Shown: piece after piece, positions 56,666-64,000 of the stretch
Layout: every line of letters begins with the position of its first letter
How positions within the stretch are numbered: position 1 is the stretch's first letter
Assembly: GCF_000702305.1 (NCBI RefSeq)
Contig: NZ_JNLC01000011.1
Location: 1 to 64,000, forward strand
From: Allobosea sp. 117
Lineage (GTDB): Bacteria; Pseudomonadota; Alphaproteobacteria; Rhizobiales; Xanthobacteraceae
Direction of reading: 5' to 3'
Length of the DNA stretch: 64,000 nucleotides
Notes under the pieces: generated by a model
The model's input: the letters and a program-made list of their open reading frames with translations, nothing else
Database searches by the model: none
Told to the model about the DNA's origin: nothing
Program-made: the position numbers and the translations under genes

Positions 56666-57760
56666 ATGAGCGGCTTCAAGGCGATCGGCAGCTTCCTGCG
56701 CGAGCGGATCGGCTGGCACGGCGTCGGCCTCGCGGCGAGCTTGGTGATCATCGCCATCGCCGCGGTCGTGCTCTACGAGATGCTGCGGAACATCAATCCC
56801 GGCGAGGTGCTCGACGCGCTGACCGGCACCGAGCCGTGGCGCGTCGGCCTCGCCGCCCTGTTCGTCGCCGGCGCCTATTTCACGCTCACCTTCTATGACT
56901 GGTTCGCGCTGCGCACCATCGGCATGGGCCACGTGCCCTACCGCACCGCGGCGCTCGCCTCCTTCACCTCCTATGCCATCGGCCACAATGTCGGCTTCTC
57001 CGCCTTCACCGGCGGCACGGTGCGCTACCGCATCTATTCGGCGCATGGGCTCGGGGCGATCGACGTCGCCAAGCTCTGCTTCGTCACCGGGCTGACCTTC
57101 TGGCTCGGCAACATCGCCATACTCGGCATAGGCATCAGCATCGAGCCGTGGGCGGCGAGCGCGGTCGACCAGCTTCCGCCGTGGGTCAACCGGCTGATCG
57201 GCCTCGCTTTGCTCGCCGGGCTCGCCTTCTATGTCGCCTGGGTTGGACTGAAGCCCCGGCGTGTCGGCATCGGCAAGGGTCACTGGGCGGTGACGCTGCC
57301 GGGCTCCAGGCTGACGCTGCTGCAGATCGGCATCGGCATCATCGATCTCTCCTTCTGCGCGGCGGCGATGTATGTGCTGATGCCGCAGGCGCCGTTCATC
57401 GATCCGATCGCGCTCGGCGTGGTGTTCATCTCGGCGACGCTGCTCGGCTTCGCCAGCCACGCGCCGGGCGGGCTCGGCGTGTTCGACGCGGCGATGCTGG
57501 TGGCGCTGCCGCAGTTCGAGAAGGAACCGCTGCTCGGCGCGCTGCTGCTGCTGCGCCTGCTCTATTACGTCACGCCCTTCACGCTCGCCCTGCTGGCCCT
57601 GGGCACGCGCGAGCTGCTGCTCAGCCGCAGCCGCCGGGCCCAGCCGAGCACGCCGGCGGTGGAGCCGACGGCGCTACCGGACGACGTGCTGCCGGTGCTG
57701 CTCGAGGATCCGCCGGAGACCTCCGCCGACGCGCCGGAGCGCAAGCGCATCGCCAGCTAG
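56666..57760 (+). CDS. UPF0104/lysylphosphatidylglycerol-synthase-type membrane protein
   Basis: 364 residues from the ATG at 56666 (56651 also possible). Eight or so TM helices with the family pattern: YFTLTFYDWFALRTIG, SYAIGHNVGFSAFTGGTVRY and GFASHAPGGLGVFDAAMLVA. This corresponds to the flippase half of MprF without a synthase half. It may move a lipid or related molecule across the inner membrane; substrate unknown. The C-terminal 60 residues are hydrophilic and proline-rich. Confidence 0.87.
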   Translation: MSGFKAIGSFLRERIGWHGVGLAASLVIIAIAAVVLYEMLRNINPGEVLDALTGTEPWRVGLAALFVAGAYFTLTFYDWFALRTIGMGHVPYRTAALASFTSYAIGHNVGFSAFTGGTVRYRIYSAHGLGAIDVAKLCFVTGLTFWLGNIAILGIGISIEPWAASAVDQLPPWVNRLIGLALLAGLAFYVAWVGLKPRRVGIGKGHWAVTLPGSRLTLLQIGIGIIDLSFCAAAMYVLMPQAPFIDPIALGVVFISATLLGFASHAPGGLGVFDAAMLVALPQFEKEPLLGALLLLRLLYYVTPFTLALLALGTRELLLSRSRRAQPSTPAVEPTALPDDVLPVLLEDPPETSADAPERKRIAS

Positions 57761-57772
57761 CCTTGAGCGGCT

Positions 57773-58372
57773 TCAGCGGCCGAGGCCGGGCAGGATGTTC
57801 TGCACGCCCGGCGGCATGGCACGCACCTTCACCCCCTCGGGCAAAGCGAGATTCGCCGGGTCCTGCGGCCCGCGCCGCACCGACTTGGCCTCGAAGACGA
57901 GCTGCGGCGCGGTGCCGGCGCTCGCCTGCGCGCGCAGCACGATGCCGTCCGCCGTTATGCAGGCGTCAATGGTGCGCCCGCCCGATCCGGCACGCCAGAT
58001 ATCGCAGGCCTCGCCGGCCACGGTGTCGCGGCCGATGCGGGCGCCCTCGGCCGGCAGGTTGACGAAGACATAGTCGTCGGGAAGGTCAACCTCGACGGCG
58101 CGGTTGCGCATGCCGGGGATGTCCAACAGCACCGTCACGCGGCCCTGCTGATCGTCGATATAGCCGGTGAACACGCCCGGCGCCCCGGGGAGCGCCACGT
58201 CGAGCCGCATCCTCCCGCCGCCATAGACGAGCTCCACCGCGCCGGCAGCGGTCCGCCCACTCAGGGCATAGTCCACGCTCGGCCGCGGCAGCCGCTCGGC
58301 GCGCGCCTCGCCGGCGAAGACAAAGGCGGCGGGCACCGCCAGGACGACGAAAGCGGTGGCGGGATGGAGCAT
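57773..58372 (-). CDS. Periplasmic protein of unknown function
   Basis: 199 residues from the ATG at 58372. A signal peptide (FVVLAVPAAFVFAGEARA) is followed by a beta-rich domain (VDYALSGRTAAGAVELVYGG, GRMRLDVALPGAPGVFTGYI) that resembles LolA-like/DUF4412-type lipid-interacting folds, with a cysteine pair (EACDIWRAG; IDACITADG). The start lies seven bases after the ppk2 stop, with GAGGA within the stop region, so the two genes are coupled. Function not known. Confidence 0.75.
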   Translation of the reverse strand: MLHPATAFVVLAVPAAFVFAGEARAERLPRPSVDYALSGRTAAGAVELVYGGGRMRLDVALPGAPGVFTGYIDDQQGRVTVLLDIPGMRNRAVEVDLPDDYVFVNLPAEGARIGRDTVAGEACDIWRAGSGGRTIDACITADGIVLRAQASAGTAPQLVFEAKSVRRGPQDPANLALPEGVKVRAMPPGVQNILPGLGR

Positions 58373-58379
58373 TCTGTCC

Positions 58380-59318
58380 TCAGGCGGAGCGGCGGGCGAG
58401 GAAATCGCCGCCATCAAGCACGATCGCGGGATCGGGCACTCCTATAACGGCATCGTCCCGTCCCTCATAGGGCACATGGGCGAGAATGTGCCGAATGACG
58501 CCGAGCCGCGTGCGCATCTTGTCGTTGGCCAGCACGCCCGTCCAAGGTGCGTGGGGCGCGTGCGTCGCGCCGATCATCGCGTCGCGGGCGCTCGATATGG
58601 CGTCCCAGCGCGCCGGGGCGGCGAGGTCGATCGGCGAGAGCTTCCAGCGCTTCAGAGGGTCCTTCCTGCGGTCGAACAGGCGCTTGAGCTGCATCTCGCG
58701 GCCGATGTCGAGCCAGATCTTGAACAGCCGGATGCCGTCGTCGACCAGCATGCGCTCGAAGGTCGGCGCCTGTTCGAGGAAATGCGCGGTCTGCTGCGGC
58801 GTGCAAAAGCCCATCACCGGCTCTACCACCGCGCGGTTGTACCAGGAGCGGTCGAACATCACGATCTCGCCCTTGGTCGGCATGTGCTCGATGTAGCGCT
58901 GGAAATACCATTCCCCGGCCTCGACCTCGGTCGGCTTGGCAAGCGCGACGACGCGCACCGAGCGCGGGTTGAGATGCTGGGTGACGCGGTGGATGGTGCC
59001 GCCCTTGCCGGCGGCGTCGCGGCCCTCGAACACGATGACGATGCGCTCGCCCGACGCCTTCACCCAGCTCTGCAGCTTGAGCAGCTCGATCTGCAGCGCC
59101 GTGAGGTCCTTCTCGTAGGCCTTGCGCTTCGGCCGGTCCGCATAAGGATAGTTGCCGCTGCGATAGGCACGCGAATCAATGGCGGGGTCGAGCTTCGGGG
59201 CATCGAAGGAGAAGGCCGCGAGCGCACGGGCGAGGGTTTCGGAGCCCTTGGCCGGCGAAGATGTAGCGATCTTGGTGGACGGCTTCTGCTTTTCGCCCTT
59301 GCCCGTCTTCTTCGTCAT
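58380..59318 (-). CDS. ppk2: Polyphosphate kinase 2
   Basis: 312 residues; ATG 59318 with GGAGG upstream. A charged N-terminal tail is followed by the P-loop-kinase core: FEGRDAAGKGG (Walker A, 97-107), YIEHMPTKGEIVMFDRSWYN (lid and Walker B) and EVEAGEWYFQ. This is the class I PPK2 type, which makes GTP/ATP from polyphosphate or the reverse. It is divergent from the phoR-pst phosphate genes. A much longer upstream frame to 60833 is an artefact. Confidence 0.94.
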   Translation of the reverse strand: MTKKTGKGEKQKPSTKIATSSPAKGSETLARALAAFSFDAPKLDPAIDSRAYRSGNYPYADRPKRKAYEKDLTALQIELLKLQSWVKASGERIVIVFEGRDAAGKGGTIHRVTQHLNPRSVRVVALAKPTEVEAGEWYFQRYIEHMPTKGEIVMFDRSWYNRAVVEPVMGFCTPQQTAHFLEQAPTFERMLVDDGIRLFKIWLDIGREMQLKRLFDRRKDPLKRWKLSPIDLAAPARWDAISSARDAMIGATHAPHAPWTGVLANDKMRTRLGVIRHILAHVPYEGRDDAVIGVPDPAIVLDGGDFLARRSA

Positions 59319-59356
59319 ATGGAGACCTCCCATATCGCGCGATAAGAAGCGCCGGC

Positions 59357-59463
59357 GCATTTCCCGATCGGGTACCGTCCGATCGGAACGGAAATGCTCC
59401 GGTTTCAACGACATGAGCATATTCCGCGAAAGTTGGAAGACTTTTGCGACGGGAGCATGCTCC
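59357..59463. repeat. RIME-like repeat cluster between ppk2 and phoR
   Basis: A first hairpin GCATTTCC (59357-59364) / GGAAATGC (59390-59397) with inner CGATCGG/CCGATCG, then a unit 59415-59463 nearly identical to 18420-18474 (GAGCATATTCCGCGAAAGTTG, TTTTGCGAC, GAGCATGC). These elements leave little room for shared promoters. Confidence 0.75.
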
Positions 59464-59603
59464 GGCTCGTTGACAGGGAGGTCTTGGCCGACGGCCGGGT
59501 GATTCCGGCAGGACGGAGGGACTCCAGCAGTCGCAGCGGGCGGCACGATCAGCCGTCCGCCGCAATGCCGGTTCGACCCGCGGGAGCGGGAGGGAAGGGT
59601 GCG

Positions 59604-60920
59604 ATGGCTTTGCGTGATGCCAGTCCGGGCGGCCTGAACGCGGCGGTGGAGGACACGCTGCTGCAGCGGCTGGTGGCCGCGCGCTGGGTGCTCGGGGCTG
59701 GCATCGCCGGCCTCGCCGCCGCCGCGGCGGGCGAGGCGGTGAGCATGCCGGTTGCCTTCGGCCTCGCCGCCACGCTGCTGCTCGCCGCGACTATACCGGC
59801 CCGGCGCCGCCCGGTGGCGGCGGCGCTTGCCCGCTTCTCCGGCGGCGAGGCCCGCCTCTCCGCGCCGGCGCCGGTGGAAGGCCGGCTCTCGGCACTGGTG
59901 CGGGCGCTGCCCGAGGCGGCGATGCTGCTCGATCCGCGCGGCACCGTTCTGGTCGCCAACGAGCGCGCTGCCAAGACGGTGGCGAGCGTCAAGATCGGCG
60001 ACCCGGTCTCCTTCGCGGTGCGGGTGCCCGAAGTGCTGGAGGCGGTGCGGGCGGCGAGCGCGGACGGCACGGCGCGGCGCGTCGAATTCTCCGAGCGGGT
60101 GCCGGTCGACCGCTGGCTGCAGGCCGACGTGGTGCCGATCCGCTTTTCGGCGGGCGCCGATCCCGGCCGCCCGGACGCCACGCTGCTCACCTTCCACGAC
60201 CTCACCCAGCAGCGCCGGGCCGAGCAGATGCGGGTCGACTTCATCGCCAATGCGAGCCACGAGCTGCGCACGCCGCTGGCCTCGCTCTCCGGCTTCATCG
60301 AGACGCTGCAGGGGCCGGCGAAGAACGACACCCAGGCCCGCGAGCGCTTCCTCAAGATCATGGCCGACCAGGCCCGGCGCATGTCGCGGCTGATCGACGA
60401 CCTGCTCTCGCTGTCGCGCATCGAGCTCAACGCGCATCTGCGCCCCGAGGCCGAGGTCGACCTCGTCACGGTGATCGGTCATGTGCGCGACACTCTCTCC
60501 CCGATCGCCCGCGAGCGCGGGGTGGAGATCGCCTTCGACGCGCAGCAGGCGCCGGTGGCGGTGCGCGGCGACCGCGACGAGCTGATCCGGGTGTTCGAGA
60601 ACCTCGTCGAGAACGCGCTGAAATATGGCGGTAGCGGCGGCAAGGTGGAGATCGCGCTCACCCGCGAGGGGCGCGACGTCGTCGCCAGCGTGCGCGACTT
60701 CGGGCCGGGCATCGCACCGGAACACCTGCCGCGGCTGACCGAGCGCTTCTACCGGGTGGACACCGCCCATTCGCGCGAGCAGGGCGGCACCGGGCTCGGC
60801 CTCGCCATCGTCAAGCACATCGTCGCCCGGCACCGCGGCCGGCTCAGCGTCGAGAGCGTTCCGGGCGAAGGAGCGACATTTGCCGTGCGGCTTTCGGCGG
60901 TCACCGAGCGTGGAGAATAA
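59604..60920 (+). CDS. phoR: Phosphate-regulon sensor histidine kinase
   Basis: 438 residues from the ATG at 59604 (GAGGGAAGG upstream). N-terminal hydrophobic region with one or two TM helices (about 28-65), a PAS-like domain (about 90-200), the HisKA H-box IANASHELRTPLASL (H219), N-box ENLVENALKYGG, G1 VRDFGPGI and G2 GGTGLGLAIVKHI. It should phosphorylate PhoB when phosphate is low, via PstSCAB/PhoU. Directly upstream of pstS; phoB, phoU and pstB are expected right of the window. Confidence 0.94.
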   Translation: MALRDASPGGLNAAVEDTLLQRLVAARWVLGAGIAGLAAAAAGEAVSMPVAFGLAATLLLAATIPARRRPVAAALARFSGGEARLSAPAPVEGRLSALVRALPEAAMLLDPRGTVLVANERAAKTVASVKIGDPVSFAVRVPEVLEAVRAASADGTARRVEFSERVPVDRWLQADVVPIRFSAGADPGRPDATLLTFHDLTQQRRAEQMRVDFIANASHELRTPLASLSGFIETLQGPAKNDTQARERFLKIMADQARRMSRLIDDLLSLSRIELNAHLRPEAEVDLVTVIGHVRDTLSPIARERGVEIAFDAQQAPVAVRGDRDELIRVFENLVENALKYGGSGGKVEIALTREGRDVVASVRDFGPGIAPEHLPRLTERFYRVDTAHSREQGGTGLGLAIVKHIVARHRGRLSVESVPGEGATFAVRLSAVTERGE

Positions 60921-60944
60921 ATCGAATATAATCAGACATTTGGA

Positions 60945-60973
60945 ATGTCATCCAGATGTCATCGGGGGGTCAT
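60945..60973 (+). promoter_or_regulatory. Pho box (PhoB-binding direct repeats) upstream of pstS
   Basis: ATGTCAT (60945-60951), four bases, ATGTCAT (60956-60962), four bases, GGGTCAT (60967-60973): three half-sites with 11-base period, matching the Pho-box pattern CTGTCAT-N4-CTGTCAT. About 100 bases before the pstS start, so PhoB activation at phosphate limitation is expected. Confidence 0.88.
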
Positions 60974-61074
60974 AGAACCTTGGCGCCGGGCCGCTAAAAA
61001 GTCCCGTGTCGATGCTTTCCGTCGCCTCCGGCCTGACCGGAACGCAACCGGACACATGAGCTAAGGAGAGACCC

Positions 61075-62118
61075 TTGAAATTCACCCATATTTTCAGCGC
61101 CGCCGTGATTGCGGCAACCAGTGTGCTTTCGGGAGGCGCGTTCGCCGCCGACATCACCGGCGCCGGCGCCACCTTCCCGGCTCCGGTCTATCAGGCCTGG
61201 GCGGTCGCCTATAAGGAAAAGAGCGGCACCGGCCTGAACTACCAGTCGATCGGCTCGGGCGCGGGCCAGACGCAGATTTTCAACCGTACCGTCGATTTCG
61301 GCGCTTCCGACGCGCCGGTTGCCACTGACAAGCTCGCCGCTCAGAAGCTGCTTCAGTTCCCGGCTGTGATCGGCTCGGTGGTTCCGATCGTCAATCTGGA
61401 CGGCATCGAAGCGAACAAGCTCAAGCTGACCGGCCCGATCCTCGCCGATATGTATCTCGGCAACATCACCAAGTGGAATGATCCGAAGATCGCCGAGATC
61501 AACAAGGACGTAAAGCTTCCCGACCTCGCCATCGTTCCGGTTTACCGCTCGGACGGATCGGGCACCACCTTCGTGTTTGCCAGCTACCTCTCGGCGGTCA
61601 GCGCCGACTGGAAGTCGAAGGTCGGCGCCGCTACCTCGGTGCAGTGGCCGGCCGGCGCGGGCGGCAAGGGCAATGAAGGCGTTGCCGGCACCGTGAAGAA
61701 CACCAAGGGCGCGATCGGCTACGTGGAGTACATCTACGCCTCGGCCAACAACCTCGTCACCGCCCAAGTGCAGAACAAGGCGGGCAAGTTCGTTTCGCCG
61801 ACCGTGCCTTCCTTCCAGGCCGCTGCTGCGAATGCCGACTGGGCCGGCGCCAAGGACTTTGCCGCCTCGATGATCGACACTCCCGGTGACACGACCTGGC
61901 CGATCACCAGCGCGACCTTCATCCTGCTGCCGAAGGAGCCGAAATCCGGCACCCAGGCCGCCGAGGTGATCAAGTTCTTCGACTGGGCCTTCAAAGACGG
62001 TGGCGCAATCGCCGAGAAGCTCCACTACATCCCGCTTCCGGCCGACGTGGTCGCTCGCGTCCGCGACGCCTGGAAGGCGGAAGTGAAGGCCGACGGCAAG
62101 CCGGTCTGGACCAACTGA
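61075..62118 (+). CDS. pstS: Phosphate-binding protein PstS
   Basis: 347 residues. A signal peptide is cleaved near SGGAFA-AD (residue 24). The mature protein starts with the phosphate-loop segment ITGAGATFPAPVYQAWAVAY and includes IGSGAGQTQIF, FGASDAPV and YRSDGSGTTFVF, all contacts in known PstS. It delivers phosphate to PstCAB. A Pho box precedes it and a stable hairpin separates it from pstC. Confidence 0.97.
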   Translation: MKFTHIFSAAVIAATSVLSGGAFAADITGAGATFPAPVYQAWAVAYKEKSGTGLNYQSIGSGAGQTQIFNRTVDFGASDAPVATDKLAAQKLLQFPAVIGSVVPIVNLDGIEANKLKLTGPILADMYLGNITKWNDPKIAEINKDVKLPDLAIVPVYRSDGSGTTFVFASYLSAVSADWKSKVGAATSVQWPAGAGGKGNEGVAGTVKNTKGAIGYVEYIYASANNLVTAQVQNKAGKFVSPTVPSFQAAAANADWAGAKDFAASMIDTPGDTTWPITSATFILLPKEPKSGTQAAEVIKFFDWAFKDGGAIAEKLHYIPLPADVVARVRDAWKAEVKADGKPVWTN

Positions 62119-62130
62119 CAAATCAAGTTG

Positions 62131-62161
62131 CGGGCGGCGACGCATGAGGCGCAGCCGCCCG
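62131..62161 (+). promoter_or_regulatory. Intercistronic hairpin between pstS and pstC
   Basis: CGGGCGGC (62131-62138) pairs with GCCGCCCG (62154-62161), 8 perfect pairs. No T-run follows (TGTCTTT), so it is more likely an mRNA-stabilising or attenuating element that keeps the binding protein in excess over the permease. Confidence 0.65.
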
Positions 62162-62243
62162 TGTCTTTCCGACACGCCGTTCGACCTGTAGCTTGGAAGC
62201 GCTCGCGCCCGCATCGCCGGGCGGCGCCGAAGGATCACACATC

Positions 62244-63221
62244 ATGGACGCGACCCTCAGCGGCACGCAGGCCGACCAGGCGCTCGCCTCTGCTCACAAG
62301 CCGACCGGTAAGGTCAGCGATCCGATCTTCGTCGGACTGCTGTGGGCGAGCGGCATCTTCGTGCTGGTGCTGCTCGGCCTCATCATCGCGATGCTGTTCG
62401 AGGGCGGCCTGCCCGCGCTGCAAGAATTCGGCATCTCCTTCCTCTGGTCGACGACCTGGAACCCGGTGACCGAAAAATTCGGTGCCGGCGTGATGATCTT
62501 CGGCACATTGTTCAGCGCCATCATCGCGGTCATTATCGCCCTGCCGCTGTCCTTCGGCATCGCCTTCTTCCTCACCGAAATCGCTCCCGGGCCGCTGCGC
62601 CGGCCGATCGGCGTCGCCATCCAGCTGCTCGCCGCCATCCCATCGATCATCTACGGCATGTGGGGCTTCTTCGTCATCGTGCCGCTCATGGCGGCCTATG
62701 TGCAGCCGCCGCTGATCGAGTGGCTCGGCCCGATCCCCCTGATCGGCGCGCTGTTCCAGGGACCGCCACTCGGCGCCGGCATGCTCACCGCCGGCCTGAT
62801 CATGGCTATCATGATCCTGCCCTTCATCACCGCGATGTTCGTCGAGGTGCTGGAATCAGTGCCGCCGATGCTCAAGGAATCGGCCTATGGCGTGGGGGCC
62901 ACCACCTTCGAGGTCTATCGCAACGTCTCGGTGCCTTATGGCCGCACGGCGATGGTCGGTGCGGTGATGCTTGGCCTCGGCCGGGCGCTGGGCGAAACCA
63001 TGGCGGTGACCTTCGTGATCGGCAACGCGACGCGGATGTCAGCCTCGCTGTTTGCGCCCGGCTCGACCATCGCGTCCACCATCGCCAATGAATTCCCCGA
63101 GGCTGCGCCGGGCTCGCTCAAGCTGCAATCGCTGCTGGAGCTCGGCTTCATCCTGTTCGTCATCTCCTTCATCGTGCTTGCGCTCTCGCGCATGCTGGTG
63201 CGCACCAAGCTCAAGGGCTGA
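62244..63221 (+). CDS. pstC: Phosphate ABC transporter permease PstC
   Basis: 325 residues from the ATG at 62244 (AAGGA upstream). Six to seven TM helices; the permease coupling loop is LKESAYGVGATTFEVYRNVS followed by GAVMLGLGRALGETMAVTFV. Pairs with PstA to form the channel. The pstA start follows after 11 bases. Confidence 0.96.
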   Translation: MDATLSGTQADQALASAHKPTGKVSDPIFVGLLWASGIFVLVLLGLIIAMLFEGGLPALQEFGISFLWSTTWNPVTEKFGAGVMIFGTLFSAIIAVIIALPLSFGIAFFLTEIAPGPLRRPIGVAIQLLAAIPSIIYGMWGFFVIVPLMAAYVQPPLIEWLGPIPLIGALFQGPPLGAGMLTAGLIMAIMILPFITAMFVEVLESVPPMLKESAYGVGATTFEVYRNVSVPYGRTAMVGAVMLGLGRALGETMAVTFVIGNATRMSASLFAPGSTIASTIANEFPEAAPGSLKLQSLLELGFILFVISFIVLALSRMLVRTKLKG

Positions 63222-63232
63222 GGAGGATCGTC

Positions 63233-64000
63233 ATGGCATCGCTCGCCCGCCGCCGCGCCACCGACCACATCGTCAAGGCGATCAGCACGGCCTTCGCCGC
63301 GCTCTCGCTGATCCTGCTCGCCTGGATCCTATGGACCCTGATCGCCCGAGGGTTGCCGGCGCTCGGACCGAATGTCTTTACCCGGATTACGTTGCCGCCG
63401 GGCCATGAGGGCGGCCTCCTCAACGCCATTGTCGGCTCGCTGATCCAGATCGTCGTCGCGCTTGTCATCGGTACGCCGATCGGCCTGTTCTGCGGCACAT
63501 TCCTCGCCGAGAACGGCCGCGGCACACAGATTGCTAACGTCGTGCGCTTCATCAACGACGTGCTGCTCTCGGCCCCTTCGATCCTGATCGGCCTGTTCGT
63601 CTATCAGCTCCTGGTCGTGCCGGTCGGCGGATTCTCCGGCTGGGCTGGTGCGGCCGCGCTCGCGGTCATCATCATCCCGGTGGTGGTGCGCACCACCGAG
63701 GACATGCTCAATCTGGTGCCGATCGGCCTGCGCGAAGCGGCCTTCGCGCTCGGCGCGCCGCAGTGGAAGGTGGTCACCATGGTCACCTGGCGCGCGGCCC
63801 GTGCCGGCATCATGACGGGTATCCTGCTGGCGCTCGCCCGCGCCGCCGGCGAGACGGCGCCGCTGCTGTTCACCTCGCTCGGCAACAATGGCTGGTCGCT
63901 TGACATGTCGGGGCCGATGGCCAGCCTGCCGATCGCCATCTACCAATACGCCGCCAGTCCCTTCGACGACTGGGTCGCCCTCGCCTGGGCCGGCGCGCTC
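63233..64000 (+). CDS. pstA: Phosphate ABC transporter permease PstA (3' end beyond window)
   Basis: Open frame from the ATG at 63233 (GGAGG upstream) to the window end, 256 codons. N-terminal TM helix (STAFAALSLILLAWILWTLI), LLNAIVGSLIQIVVALVIGT and the coupling loop LREAAFALGAPQWKVVTMVT with ARAAGETAPLLFTSLG identify PstA. The last visible residues (DDWVALAWAGAL) are near the expected C-terminus; roughly 25-40 residues are missing. Confidence 0.95.
   Translation, partial: MASLARRRATDHIVKAISTAFAALSLILLAWILWTLIARGLPALGPNVFTRITLPPGHEGGLLNAIVGSLIQIVVALVIGTPIGLFCGTFLAENGRGTQIANVVRFINDVLLSAPSILIGLFVYQLLVVPVGGFSGWAGAAALAVIIIPVVVRTTEDMLNLVPIGLREAAFALGAPQWKVVTMVTWRAARAGIMTGILLALARAAGETAPLLFTSLGNNGWSLDMSGPMASLPIAIYQYAASPFDDWVALAWAGAL

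Noticed and set aside
58380..60833. 817-codon frame including ppk2
   Set aside because: The part upstream of 59318 is antisense to phoR; the ATG at 59318 has a strong ribosome site and gives the normal PPK2 length.

Overview
The window is 64 kb of high-GC DNA whose proteins and gene order look like a hyphomicrobialean (rhizobial-type) alphaproteobacterium. Xanthobacteraceae (Ancylobacter/Starkeya/Xanthobacter relatives) is my best guess, inferred from protein resemblance, the order argB - HAD nucleotidase - dapD - dapE, the operon cysQ-like - DUF4170 - DUF374 acyltransferase - waaA - lpxK, and families such as DUF2093, DUF6101, TIGR02301 and MmcB. No database search was possible.

Bases 1-9583 are the right end of an integrated mobile element. 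It carries the 3' part of a VirD2-like/DUF3363 relaxase gene, a helix-turn-helix/coiled-coil protein of unknown role, a very large SMC/Rad50-like ATPase whose C-terminus is two tandem LexA-like (S24 peptidase) domains, a small conserved protein and a large serine recombinase. The recombinase frame runs into a tRNA-Arg(CCG) gene at 9584-9660, the probable attachment site. The left end is outside the window. The ATPase-S24 protein is the best candidate here for an undescribed system, probably single-gene phage defence or DNA-damage sensing.

From 9661 on the DNA is ordinary chromosome. 10-13 kb: rpsU, a thiol dioxygenase with a divergent Lrp-type regulator, TIGR02301 and Nudix proteins, and a small porin-signature protein. 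13.4-18.4 kb: lysine/arginine genes (dapE, dapD, nucleotidase, DUF1036, argB). 18.5-25.4 kb: a repeat-rich DUF937 protein, a two-gene chromate transporter, mmcB, a PhzF enzyme and mutS. 25.4-30.5 kb: cold-shock protein, ppdK, DoxX, DUF3096 and DUF1294. 30.7-34.5 kb: glyS and glyQ around an NTF2-like gene. 34.6-35.6 kb is a long hairpin-rich gap without a convincing gene. 35.6-41.7 kb: xseA, DUF2093 and the Kdo/lipid A operon.

42-48.4 kb holds accessory signalling and surface genes: DUF6101, a methyltransferase, a CHASE4-GGDEF-EAL protein, a GNAT protein and a calcium-binding-repeat protein. 48.4-53.3 kb is a dTDP-L-rhamnose operon (rfbCBDA) behind a DUF707-type glycosyltransferase gene, followed by a TetR regulator. 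54.5-59.3 kb: kup potassium importer, a UPF0104 membrane protein, a periplasmic protein and a PPK2 polyphosphate kinase. 59.6 kb to the end is the phosphate-starvation locus phoR-pstS-pstC-pstA with a clear Pho box upstream of pstS; it runs off the window.

Intergenic spaces contain several families of palindromic repeats (14.6, 18.4, 19.6, 30.6, 35.4, 43.4 and 59.4 kb), typical of this bacterial order.
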